A DNA stretch of 45,007 nucleotides from Virgifigura sp964551315 (GTDB taxonomy: Bacteria > Pseudomonadota > Alphaproteobacteria > Dongiales > Dongiaceae). Positions 32,968-40,801 of this stretch are shown in pieces (the first letter of the stretch is position 1; each line of letters starts with the position of its first letter). A program made the position numbers and the translations under genes. The stretch spans positions 1 through 45,007 of the forward strand of contig CAZKCM010000035.1 in assembly GCA_964551315.1 (NCBI GenBank), given 5' to 3'. A model generated the notes under the pieces. The model made no database searches. It saw only the letters and a program-made list of their open reading frames with translations, and was not told the origin of the DNA.

Positions 32968-33006
32968 TTGCGATCGCAATATCCCGCGGGCCCCCGTTCG
33001 GGCCCG
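32968..33006. promoter_or_regulatory. Palindrome and stem-loop upstream of rtcA
   Basis: TTGCGATCGCAA (32968-32979) is a perfect 12-bp palindrome. It is followed by a CGGGCCC / GGGCCCG hairpin (32987-33006) that ends 35 bp before the rtcA start. The palindrome has an FNR-like TTG...CAA frame but the wrong spacing. It could be a separate operator, with the hairpin a DUF3775 terminator or a structured rtcA leader. Confidence 0.4.
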
Positions 33007-33041
33007 GCCTCGCCGCGGCCCGCAGGATGTTTGAGGTTCCG

Positions 33042-34187
33042 ATGGGCCAGCCACTCGAACTCGACGGATCCTACGGCGAAGGCGGCGGACAGATTCTGCG
33101 AACGGCCCTGACGGCGGCGGCGCTGACCGGACGGTCTCTCGAGATCCACAGCATTCGGGCCGGCAGACCGAAGCCCGGTCTGGCCGCGCAGCATTTGACC
33201 GCAGTCCGGGCCGCCGGGGCTCTCTGCCAAGCCGTCATCGAGGGCGATAGCCTTGGCTCGCAGCGGCTTCGGTTTGCGCCGCAAGCCCCCGTGCGGCCGG
33301 GCAATTACCGCTTCGACGTCGCGGCTGCAAGGGAGGGCGGCAGCGCCGGCGCCGCAAGCCTCGTTCTACAAACGGTCGTCCTCCCGCTGGCGCTGGCCGA
33401 CGGCACATCCGACGTCACCGTCCGGGGCGGAACCCATATGGCCTGGAGTCCGTCGTTCGATTACCTGAGCGAGGTGTGGGGAGCGATGCTCGCGCGGCTC
33501 GGCTTCGCGATCGGCTTCGAGCTGCACGCCTTCGGATGGTATCCGGTTGGCCAGGGCGAGATCCGGGCCACCATTGCGGGCGCCGCGCCGGGGCGCCGCC
33601 GGCTGCATCCGGTCGATCTTCTCGAGCCGGGGCCGCTCGTTCGGGTCACGGGCCGGGCGCTGGCCGCGAACCTGCCCGCTCACATCTCGCAACGAATGGC
33701 CGATCGCGCCCGCGCCCTCCTGACCGAACAGGGCGTCGAAAGCCATATCAGGCCGGAACGTGTGCGGGCGGCCTGCCCGGGAGCAGGGATCTTTCTCACG
33801 GCCGAGTATGCCAATCTGCGCTGCGGGTTCTCCGCGCTGGGGGCAGTCGGCAAGCCGGCGGAGGCCGTCGCGGAGGAAGCGGTCCAGGCGGTGCTCCGGC
33901 ACCGCGCGTCCGGCGCCGCCCTGGATCTGCATCTCGGCGATCAGCTCCTCCTGCCCCTCGCCTTGACGGAGGGCCCCTCGCGCTTCACCGTCGAACAGGT
34001 GACGCTTCATCTGGAAACCAATGCGTGGGTGATCGAGAGCTTCGAGCTCGCACGCATCCGGATCGAGACCGAAGCATCCGGAATCGGCCGCGTGACGGTG
34101 AGTCCCGTTGGAACGGCGCGGGGACCGGCGCTCAGACCCCTCACCGAAACATACCGAGGGCCTCAGTCCGGCCTCAGGAACGGGTAG
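33042..34187 (+). CDS. rtcA: RNA 3'-terminal phosphate cyclase RtcA
   Basis: The 381-aa enzyme converts an RNA 3'-phosphate to a 2',3'-cyclic phosphate using ATP. It has the start MGQPLELDGSYGEGGGQILRTALT (typical EGGGQILR), RPGLAAQHLTA-like RPKPGLAAQHLTA, and LDLHLGDQLLLPLAL, whose His (about residue 296) is the adenylated nucleophile. ATG at 33042 fits the family start and has TGAGG upstream; ATG at 33027 is an alternative. In E. coli rtcBA is controlled by RtcR and sigma54. Neither is present here, and the gene follows an FNR-boxed DUF3775 gene. Its end overlaps the THUMP gene by 25 bp, tail to tail. Confidence 0.93.
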   Translation: MGQPLELDGSYGEGGGQILRTALTAAALTGRSLEIHSIRAGRPKPGLAAQHLTAVRAAGALCQAVIEGDSLGSQRLRFAPQAPVRPGNYRFDVAAAREGGSAGAASLVLQTVVLPLALADGTSDVTVRGGTHMAWSPSFDYLSEVWGAMLARLGFAIGFELHAFGWYPVGQGEIRATIAGAAPGRRRLHPVDLLEPGPLVRVTGRALAANLPAHISQRMADRARALLTEQGVESHIRPERVRAACPGAGIFLTAEYANLRCGFSALGAVGKPAEAVAEEAVQAVLRHRASGAALDLHLGDQLLLPLALTEGPSRFTVEQVTLHLETNAWVIESFELARIRIETEASGIGRVTVSPVGTARGPALRPLTETYRGPQSGLRNG

Positions 34188-34705
34188 CGCCGCAGATCCT
34201 CCCGCGTCCAGAATGAGAGGCCGGCGCGATCTCCCACGGTTTCGATCGAGAGAACCACATCTGGATCCTCGAACGAGATGCGCGCAGGTTCGCCCATCTC
34301 CCGCGTCGCATCGAGCAGGACATCGGCAATAAACCGCTCTTCGCCCCGACTCTCCAGGATCTCCCTAAGGCCGCGCCGGTGCATGCGGACATAAAAGCTC
34401 TTGCCGCGCAGATCGGGCGCCCAGGCCAGCACGACCTCGCGTGCCTGGCGTTCGAACGCCTCCCGCGACGAAAAATCGAACGCCGCCTTGGCCGGCACGA
34501 CACGCGAAATGAAGTTCATGATCCCGGGCTGCGCGGCGGCCAGCTGGTCGAGTTGATCGAGGAGGGCGAGCGGATCCTCGGCCGTGATCGTGAGAACGTT
34601 GAAGAACGCCGCCGGACGAACCCGTCCATAGGCCGCAAGAATCTTGCGTGCGTCCCGATAGCCTTCGCTGTGGACCGTTGCGACGGCGTTCCAGTCAGCG
34701 GACAT
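34163..34705 (-). CDS. THUMP-domain protein (Tan1-like RNA-binding module)
   Basis: The 180-aa product ends in a THUMP domain (about residues 80-175), readable as LRGKSFYVRMHRRGLREI, then a helix with FIADVLLDAT, then ARISFEDPDVVLSIETVGDRAGLSFWTRED. The F/YxVRxxRRG and DPDVVxxIE patterns are those of THUMP domains in Tan1, ThiI and related tRNA-modifying proteins. The N-terminal part (residues 1-75) has the FFNVLTITAEDPLALLDQLDQL pattern of the adjoining ferredoxin-like domain. No catalytic domain is present. It sits between rtcA and archease/rtcB, so it may guide the repair enzymes to tRNA; that is inference. Confidence 0.78.
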   Translation of the reverse strand: MSADWNAVATVHSEGYRDARKILAAYGRVRPAAFFNVLTITAEDPLALLDQLDQLAAAQPGIMNFISRVVPAKAAFDFSSREAFERQAREVVLAWAPDLRGKSFYVRMHRRGLREILESRGEERFIADVLLDATREMGEPARISFEDPDVVLSIETVGDRAGLSFWTREDLRRYPFLRPD

Positions 34706-34794
34706 CGGGCGGCCTCATCGCGCGGCCGGCGCCGGGCCGGCGCCCAACTCGATCAACGAGCACGGCACGCTGCAACCAAGCGCCGCTTTTGTCG

Positions 34795-34836
34795 TTGATC
34801 TGTATCAGTGTCGAGCGCCCACCAAGGCCTATGTTG
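34795..34836 (+). promoter_or_regulatory. FNR/FixK-type box (TTGAT-CTGT-ATCAG) with -10
   Basis: The box at 34795-34808 matches at 9 of 10 positions. TATGTT (34830-34835) is a plausible -10, placing the box centre near -40. It lies between the divergent THUMP and archease genes, about 50 bp from the archease start and 90 bp from the THUMP start. Confidence 0.75.
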
Positions 34837-34859
34837 GCCGTTTGGAAATGCGAGGCGAG

Positions 34860-35297
34860 ATGCGCTCAACCGTCGGATCACCTGCGGCCGGCTGGCGCCA
34901 TTTCACCCACGGCGCCGATATCGGCGTCTGCGGGTTTGGGCCGACACGCGAATCGGCGTTCGAGCAGGGCGCCACCGCCCTGATGGCGGCAATCACGGAC
35001 GAACCGGTCGCACAGCAAGAACGCGTTCGGATCTCTTGCGAGGCACCCGACGACGAGCTGCTCTTCGTCGAGTGGTTGAATGCGCTCATATTCGAAATGG
35101 CCACGCGCCATATGCTGTTCGGTGCGTTCTCCGTGACGATCCGCGGGCATCGTCTCGAAGCCGAGGCGTCGGGCGAACGGATCGACCCCGCAAGGCACAG
35201 ACCCGCCGTCGAGGTCAAGGGCGCGACCTACACGGCTTTGAAGGTGACGAGACAGCCCGATGGCCTTTGGCTTGCCCAATGCGTCGTCGATGTGTGA
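34860..35297 (+). CDS. Archease
   Basis: The 145-aa product is the activator of RtcB-type ligases. It has HFTHGADIGVCGFGPTRESAFEQGATALMAAITDEP, whose Asp belongs to the metal site, and LLFVEWLNALIFEMATRHMLFGAF, with YTALKVTRQPDG..LAQCVVDV at the end. ATG at 34860 has an AGGCGAG site; ATG at 34848 and TTG at 34842 are alternatives. It lies 27 bp upstream of rtcB and is probably co-transcribed from the FNR-type promoter. Confidence 0.92.
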   Translation: MRSTVGSPAAGWRHFTHGADIGVCGFGPTRESAFEQGATALMAAITDEPVAQQERVRISCEAPDDELLFVEWLNALIFEMATRHMLFGAFSVTIRGHRLEAEASGERIDPARHRPAVEVKGATYTALKVTRQPDGLWLAQCVVDV

Positions 35298-35324
35298 ACC
35301 GGATCAAGGGAGGTATCCGGTACA

Positions 35325-36755
35325 ATGGACCCAGCTCTTCTCCAGCGACACGGCGATTTCGAATGGCATATCGCGCCTATCGGCGGCATGCACGTCCCGG
35401 CGATCATCTATGCCGACGAGGCGCTGATCCGGGACATGGACGATAAGGTGTACGAGCAGGTCACCAACGTCGCGAGGCTCCCCGGTATCGTCAAGGCCTC
35501 CTATGCCATGCCGGACGCGCATTGGGGCTACGGCTTTCCGATCGGCGGGGTCGCCGCCTTCGATCCGGATGCCGGCGGGATCGTGTCGGCCGGGGGTGTC
35601 GGGTTCGACATCTCCTGCGGCGTCCGGACGATGCTCACGGGCCTGAAGCGCGAGGACATCGAGCCGAAGAAGGAGGAGCTCGCGGAGGCCCTGTACGCAA
35701 GCGTGCCGGTCGGAATGGGCAGCACGGGACAGATCCGGCTCAGCCCCGACGAAATGGATGCGATGCTCGACGGAGGCGCCCAATGGGCCGTGGAACGGGG
35801 TTACGGCGACGCTTCCGATCTGGAGCGTGTGGAAGAGCGCGGCCGCATGGCCGGGGCCCGTCCGGATTTCGTCTCGGACAAGGCCAAATCGCGGCAGCGC
35901 GATGAGATGGGGACGCTGGGCTCGGGGAACCACTACCTTGAGGTGCAGGTCGTCGCAGAGCTGTTCGACCCGCAAACCGCCGCCGCCTTCGGCCTGAACG
36001 AAGGCGAGGTCGTCGTCAGCATCCATTGCGGCTCGCGGGGCCTTGGGCACCAGATCGGCACCGAGTATCTGCGGGACATGGCACTGGCCGCGGCGGAGCA
36101 CGGCATAACGCTGCCGGACCGGGAACTCGCCTGCGCGCCGATCGCCTCGGACATCGGGCAGCGCTATCTCGGCGCGATGCGCGCCGGCATCAATTGCGCG
36201 CTCGCGAACCGGCAGATTATCGGGCATTTGGCGCGCGAGGTCTTCGCCCGGTTCTTCCCGCAGGCGCGGCTCGATCTGCTCTTCGACGTCTCGCACAACA
36301 CCTGCAAGCTCGAAGAGCACGTCGTCGATAGCCAGCCCCGGAAGCTCTACGTGCATCGCAAAGGCGCGACACGGGCCTACGGCCCTGGGCATCCCGATCT
36401 TCCGGCCGCGTTGCGCCCCGTCGGGCAGCCGGTGCTGATCGGGGGCAGCATGGGCACGAGTTCCTACGTCCTCGTGGGCACGCCCGAAAGCGAGGCGCGG
36501 GCCTTCAGCTCGGCCTGCCACGGCGCCGGGCGGAGCCTGAGTCGACATGCGGCCGTGAAGCGCTGGCGCGGCCAGCAGATCGTCGAAGAGCTGGCGCAGC
36601 GCGGCATCATCGTCCGCAGCCCGTCCTGGCGCGGCATCGCGGAGGAGGCGCCCGGGGCGTACAAGGACTCGGAGGCCGTGGTGAACGCGGCGGATCGGGC
36701 GGCGCTCGCCCGAAAGGTGGCACGGCTGGACCCCATGGTGTGCATCAAGGGCTAG
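35325..36755 (+). CDS. rtcB: RNA-splicing ligase RtcB
   Basis: The 476-aa GTP-dependent ligase joins 2',3'-cyclic-phosphate or 3'-phosphate RNA ends to 5'-OH ends. It shows MPDAHWGYGFPIGGVAAFD, SAGGVGFDISCGVR (Mn-binding Cys), GTLGSGNHYLEVQ (metal and GTP), VSIHCGSRGLGHQI, DVSHNTCKLEEH, VLIGGSMGTSSYVL, and CHGAGRSLSR, with the guanylated His at about residue 399. All expected catalytic residues are visible. With archease it forms a complete ligation system; rtcA and the THUMP gene lie just upstream. Confidence 0.95.
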   Translation: MDPALLQRHGDFEWHIAPIGGMHVPAIIYADEALIRDMDDKVYEQVTNVARLPGIVKASYAMPDAHWGYGFPIGGVAAFDPDAGGIVSAGGVGFDISCGVRTMLTGLKREDIEPKKEELAEALYASVPVGMGSTGQIRLSPDEMDAMLDGGAQWAVERGYGDASDLERVEERGRMAGARPDFVSDKAKSRQRDEMGTLGSGNHYLEVQVVAELFDPQTAAAFGLNEGEVVVSIHCGSRGLGHQIGTEYLRDMALAAAEHGITLPDRELACAPIASDIGQRYLGAMRAGINCALANRQIIGHLAREVFARFFPQARLDLLFDVSHNTCKLEEHVVDSQPRKLYVHRKGATRAYGPGHPDLPAALRPVGQPVLIGGSMGTSSYVLVGTPESEARAFSSACHGAGRSLSRHAAVKRWRGQQIVEELAQRGIIVRSPSWRGIAEEAPGAYKDSEAVVNAADRAALARKVARLDPMVCIKG

Positions 36756-36887
36756 GTGCCGGGTCCCGCGGTGGACCGGTGTCCTCGACGACGCCGGAAA
36801 AGGCAATGGTCGATGCCGCGGCGCTGCCGTCGGCGCGCGCCAAGCGGATCGCCGGCGACATCCGCACCGTCGCCGGCTGGTTCGATC

Positions 36888-37214
36888 GCGCCCCGGGTCA
36901 TGCCCTGGCCGCCGGCGCTCTTCGACGCGCTGCGCGTCTACCTCGACACCTAGTCGCCGGCACCTGGCGCGCGGCCGCGCACGACGGGCGCCTGTGGCTT
37001 GGCCGCGACGGTGCGGCCCTCGCCACCGGCGACCTCTCGCGGCACGTTGGCGGCGTGACGGAGCGCCTGTTCGGCCGCCGCACGAACCCGCACATGCTGC
37101 GCGACGGCGCGGCGACCTCGATCGTCGAGACGAACCCGCGCGAGTTCCTGCCGATGGAGCATCTGCGGCCCGCCCTTGGGCGCATCAGCCCGCGCGCGGG
37201 CGATGAGCCGCCGG
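36888..37214 (+). pseudogene. Degraded tyrosine recombinase (integrase) fragment
   Basis: One frame reads VMPWPPALFDALRVYLDT and ends at TAG (36951-36953). Another frame continues LVAGTWRAAAHDGRLWLGRDGAALATG, then GGVTERLFGRRTNPHMLRDGAATSIV. Together these match the C-terminal catalytic half of a phage-type integrase: the HxxR box is present (HMLR), with the usual LW..DG strand before it. A frameshift separates the pieces and the final Tyr region is absent, so it is not functional. It follows rtcB directly and marks one edge of the stress/RNA-repair cluster. Confidence 0.65.
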
Positions 37215-37216
37215 CC

Positions 37217-37969
37217 TTACGGCATTACGCTGCCGCCGTTCGGCCCGAAGGTCTGCCCCGTGACGAAGCTGGCGCCCGGTCCGGCGAGAAACACGGCTAC
37301 GCTCGCCACCTCCTCCGGCCGGCCGAAGCGGGCAAGCGGGATCTGCTTTTCCTTCTCGATCCACTCCGCGCTCATGTTCTCAAGGCTCAGCATGGCCGTC
37401 TCGATCGGGCCGGGCGCGATCGCGTTGACCAGAACGGCCGGCGCGAACTCCCTGGCCCAGGACCGCGTCAGGGCCAGAATCGCGCCCTTCGAGGCGCAGT
37501 AGGCCGAGAATCCCTCGCGCCCGAGATAGCCGAGATCGGAGGCGATGTTGATGACCCTGGGCAGGTCCGGGCGACCGGCCATCTCGCGGAAGGCACGCCG
37601 GCCCACCAGGAAGGTGCCGCGCAGGTTGGTTCGGATCACGCCGTCGAAGTCCTCGGCCGTCATCTCGAGAACGCCCTTCTCGAGAATCACGCCGGCGTTG
37701 TTGACGACGATGTCGATCCCGCCCAGACGCGGCAGCGCCGCCGCGAACATCGCCTCCACCGCCGCTTCGTCGCCGACATCGGCCTCCACGGCGAAGGCCG
37801 CACCGCCGTCCCGCTCGATCGCGGCGACAACGGCCTCGGCGCCCGAACGGTCGCCGAAATGGTTCACCGCAACGCGCGCCCCTTCGCGCGCGAGGGCGAT
37901 CGCGATCGCCCGGCCGATGCCGCGCGAAGCGCCCGTCACCAACGCCTTGCGCCCGTCAAGCTGCCCCAT
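37217..37969 (-). CDS. Short-chain dehydrogenase/reductase
   Basis: The 250-aa classical SDR has TGASRGIGRAIA (NAD(P) loop), NNAGVILEKGV, NIASDLGY with Ser, and YCASKGAILALTRSWA (catalytic Tyr-x-x-x-Lys), then NAIAPGPIETAML. It resembles 3-oxoacyl-ACP reductase-type enzymes (FabG fold), but the context (ABC transporter, amidohydrolases) suggests a catabolic alcohol or ketone substrate. It lies 22 nt after the ABC ATPase gene and is the last gene of the operon. Confidence 0.9.
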   Translation of the reverse strand: MGQLDGRKALVTGASRGIGRAIAIALAREGARVAVNHFGDRSGAEAVVAAIERDGGAAFAVEADVGDEAAVEAMFAAALPRLGGIDIVVNNAGVILEKGVLEMTAEDFDGVIRTNLRGTFLVGRRAFREMAGRPDLPRVINIASDLGYLGREGFSAYCASKGAILALTRSWAREFAPAVLVNAIAPGPIETAMLSLENMSAEWIEKEKQIPLARFGRPEEVASVAVFLAGPGASFVTGQTFGPNGGSVMP

Positions 37970-37991
37970 GCCGCCCTCTCCGCCCCTCGCC

Positions 37992-38813
37992 TCACCCCAT
38001 GCCGCCGGCGACCATCAGATCCTCGCTGCGCTGCGCCTCGTCGCGGATGATGGCGAGGATCTCCCGGCGCAGCGCTAGAAAGTCCTGGCTGTCGCGCGTC
38101 TCGAGGGTGCGCTCGCCCGCCAGCCGGTCGCCGACCCGGATGTCGCGGATGATCCTCGCCGGACGCGCCGAGAAGACGATGATCCGGTCGGCGAGGAAGA
38201 TCGCCTCGTCCACGTCATGCGTGACGAAGATCACCGTCTTTCGTTCGGCGTGCCGGATCCGAAGCAGCTGCACCTGAAGCCGCTCCCGCGCCTGCGCGTC
38301 GAGCGCGCCAAAGGGCTCGTCCATCAGGAGGATGTCGGGGTTGGCAGCGAGCGTTCGCGCGATCGCAACCCGCTGCCGCATGCCGCCGGAAATCCGGTTG
38401 ATGTGGAAGTCGCCATAGGCGGCAAGGCCGACGAGGTCGAGATAGTGGCGCGCGATCTCGTCCTTCCGGGTGGCCGACAGGTCGGTCCGGTATTTGAGGC
38501 CGAAGCGCACGTTCTCGAAGACGGTCAGCCAGGGGAAGGAGGAGTAGGACTGGAAGACCATGCCCTTCTCGCGGCTCGGCCCGGTGACGACCTCTCCTTC
38601 CAGGAGAATGCGGCCGGCGCTCGGCGTCTCGAGCCCGCCGACCATGCGCATGAGGGTGGTCTTGCCGCAGCCGGACGGCCCGAGGAAGACGACGAACTCG
38701 CCTTCCTCCACGGCGAGGGACACGTCGTCGATCACGGGCACCCGCCCGCGATCCGACCAGAAGACTTTGGAAACGCGCTCGATGCTCAGAAAACGATTCT
38801 CACCGGCGGTCAT
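37992..38813 (-). CDS. Nitrate/taurine-type ABC transporter ATPase
   Basis: The 273-aa ATPase has Walker A GPSGCGKTT, Q-loop VFQSYSSFPWLTVFENV, signature ISGGMRQRVAIARTL, Walker B ILLMDEPFGALDAQ and H-loop VTHDVDEA, the SsuB/TauB pattern. It lies 8 nt after the permease gene. ATG at 38813 begins the normal N-terminus (TAGENRFLSIERVSKVF). Confidence 0.93.
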   Translation of the reverse strand: MTAGENRFLSIERVSKVFWSDRGRVPVIDDVSLAVEEGEFVVFLGPSGCGKTTLMRMVGGLETPSAGRILLEGEVVTGPSREKGMVFQSYSSFPWLTVFENVRFGLKYRTDLSATRKDEIARHYLDLVGLAAYGDFHINRISGGMRQRVAIARTLAANPDILLMDEPFGALDAQARERLQVQLLRIRHAERKTVIFVTHDVDEAIFLADRIIVFSARPARIIRDIRVGDRLAGERTLETRDSQDFLALRREILAIIRDEAQRSEDLMVAGGMG

Positions 38814-38821
38814 GGAACACC

Positions 38822-39760
38822 TCACCCCAGATAGCGGAAGGCCTTGCGATGCCCCCAGCGGATCGCCTGGTCCGTGACGAGTCCGATGATCCCGATCACG
38901 AGCACGCCGGCGAACACCTCCGGTGTCTTGACGTAGCGCTTGGCCGCCCAGATGACGTAGCCGATACCGGAGTTCGCGGCGACGATCTCGGCGATGATGA
39001 GGTAGGTCCAGCACCAGCCAAGCGTGATGCGCAGGTTGTCCACCATGCTCGGCAGCATGGCCGGCAGGAGGATGTCGCGCATGATCTGGGGATCCCGTGC
39101 GCCGAGCGTGCGGCCCGTCTCGATATATTCCTTCGGCACGCGGCGCGCGTCGTCGGCGATCAGCAGGACCAGTTGGAAGAACGTGCCCATCCACAAGAGC
39201 GTGATCTTCGACAGCTCGCCGATTCCGAGCCAGATGAGCGTGAGCGGCACCAGCGCCGGCACCGGCAGATAGCGGATGAAGTCGATCAGCGGCTCGGTCG
39301 TCGCGCCGACGATCCGGTAGGCGCTCATGAGGATGCCGAGCGGAATCGCCATGACCGCGGCGATGGCGAAGGCCACCCAGACGCGGTAGATCGAGATCCA
39401 GACATCGCTGAGGAATCCGGTCTCGGCGAACAGGCGATACAGCGCCGCCAGCACGTCGAAGGGCGACGGCAGGAACTGCCCGGCGACGAGCCCGGCCTCG
39501 GTGAGGAAGAGCCACAAACCCAGAACGACTGCGAAACCGGCAGCCCCGACCGCCAGCTCCACGTCCGCCCGGGCACGCGCCCGGAACCGCAGGAGATCGC
39601 GCCAGCCGGCCTCCCTTCGCTGCGCGGGTGAGTGAACGCCGGCTTCCGGCGACGCCCCGGATCGGCGCGGCGGCGATGCCGCGTGCGTGTCCTTCGGAGG
39701 GAAGGGGGGCGCCGTTCCGGCGGCACCCCCGCGGTCGATCACTCGGACCTTGTCTGCCAT
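38822..39760 (-). CDS. Nitrate/taurine-type ABC transporter permease
   Basis: The 312-aa membrane protein of the SsuC/TauC family has an unusually long Pro/Ala/Arg-rich cytoplasmic N-terminus (about 60 residues) before the first hydrophobic segment. The EAA-type loop reads PKEYIETGRTLGARDPQIMRDILLPAMLP. It overlaps the binding-protein gene by 22 nt. A start further inside is possible, since the N-terminal extension is low-complexity. Confidence 0.92.
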   Translation of the reverse strand: MADKVRVIDRGGAAGTAPPFPPKDTHAASPPRRSGASPEAGVHSPAQRREAGWRDLLRFRARARADVELAVGAAGFAVVLGLWLFLTEAGLVAGQFLPSPFDVLAALYRLFAETGFLSDVWISIYRVWVAFAIAAVMAIPLGILMSAYRIVGATTEPLIDFIRYLPVPALVPLTLIWLGIGELSKITLLWMGTFFQLVLLIADDARRVPKEYIETGRTLGARDPQIMRDILLPAMLPSMVDNLRITLGWCWTYLIIAEIVAANSGIGYVIWAAKRYVKTPEVFAGVLVIGIIGLVTDQAIRWGHRKAFRYLG

Positions 39761-40758
39761 ACCTGCTCGATGATCGTGTTGTCGATCTGCTGGTCCGCCA
39801 TCAGGCGAACGTCGGCCGCGCCGTTCTCGATGTTGAGCTGCATGACTTCGTCGAAGATCCCGTGCAGCTCGCCGCGCTCGCCGCCCGTGCCCATCAGCGC
39901 CACCGATTCCTCAAGCGTGAAGTACCGGATGTTCGTCAGGACCTCCCGGAACTCGTCCGGCGTCAGGTCGAAGCGGCGGGCCATGATCGGTATGGCCTTG
40001 TCCGGATTCTCGTTGAAGTAGTCGATCGCCCGGTAGATGCCGCGCAGAAGCTTCACGTATTTGTCCGGCTGCTCTCGCAGGTTGTCCGTCCGCGCGATGA
40101 TCGTGTCGGTGATCAGGTTCGGATAATCCTTGGAGGAAAGAAGAACGTGGGCGCCGCGACTCCCATGCGCGTTCACGGTCTCCGTCAGGACCGGCTCGTA
40201 GGCGCCGACGGCCATCACGCCGGTATCCGAGAAGACGCCGATCGCGTCGGCAGAGGCGATGTCGATCAGATCAACCGCGTCGATCGTCAGGCCGCACTCC
40301 TTCTTCAGGGCCATCTGCAGGAGCAATGTCGAGGGCAGATTGGGTTCCGACGCAACGGTCTTTCCCTCGAGGTCGCACACCGATTTGATCGATCCGTCGG
40401 CGACAATGCCGTCGCCGCCGTCCGAGACGTCGATCGTCCCGATAATGATGCCCTGCGTCTCCGGCGTGCGGGGACGCCCCTGATACTCGCCGACGCTGCG
40501 CAGATAGCAGTCGATGTCGCCGCGGGCCATCGCCGCAAGCGCGTTGCTCCGGTCGTCGTCGATGATCTCGTTGACGGTGATGCCTTGCTCCTCGAAATAG
40601 CCGAGCTCGTTCGCGAGATGCAGCGGCGCGAAGCCAACCCAGAAGGGATAGGCGCAGTCGAGGTGATCGGGCCCGGCCGCATTCGCCCGCTCCGGGACGA
40701 GGATGCCGGCGGCACCGACGGCGAGAAATGCAAGAATAGCCAGAATGCCCCTCATCAA
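39739..40758 (-). CDS. NMT1/SsuA-like ABC solute-binding protein
   Basis: The 339-aa periplasmic protein has the signal MMRGILAILAFLAVGAAGILVPERANA, then CAYPFWVGFAPLHLANELGYFEEQGITVNEI, the family start. It has GDIDCYLRSVGEYQGRP in the ligand area and LEGKTVASEPNLPSTLLLQMAL. Cousins bind sulfonates, taurine, nitrate, thiamine precursors or guanidino compounds. The neighbouring hydrolases suggest a nitrogen-rich organic compound, possibly a guanidine or cyclic amide. Confidence 0.9.
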   Translation of the reverse strand: MMRGILAILAFLAVGAAGILVPERANAAGPDHLDCAYPFWVGFAPLHLANELGYFEEQGITVNEIIDDDRSNALAAMARGDIDCYLRSVGEYQGRPRTPETQGIIIGTIDVSDGGDGIVADGSIKSVCDLEGKTVASEPNLPSTLLLQMALKKECGLTIDAVDLIDIASADAIGVFSDTGVMAVGAYEPVLTETVNAHGSRGAHVLLSSKDYPNLITDTIIARTDNLREQPDKYVKLLRGIYRAIDYFNENPDKAIPIMARRFDLTPDEFREVLTNIRYFTLEESVALMGTGGERGELHGIFDEVMQLNIENGAADVRLMADQQIDNTIIEQVWQTRSE

Positions 40759-40801
40759 TCTTTCTCCCTGTTTCGTGTCTCCTTATTGGCCCGACGGCAC
40801 G

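Noticed and set aside
35289..35303. FNR-like sequence (GTGAA-CCGG-ATCAA) just before rtcB
   Set aside because: It matches at only 8 of 10 positions, overlaps the end of the archease gene and is too close to the rtcB start to serve as a normal activator site. I regard it as chance.
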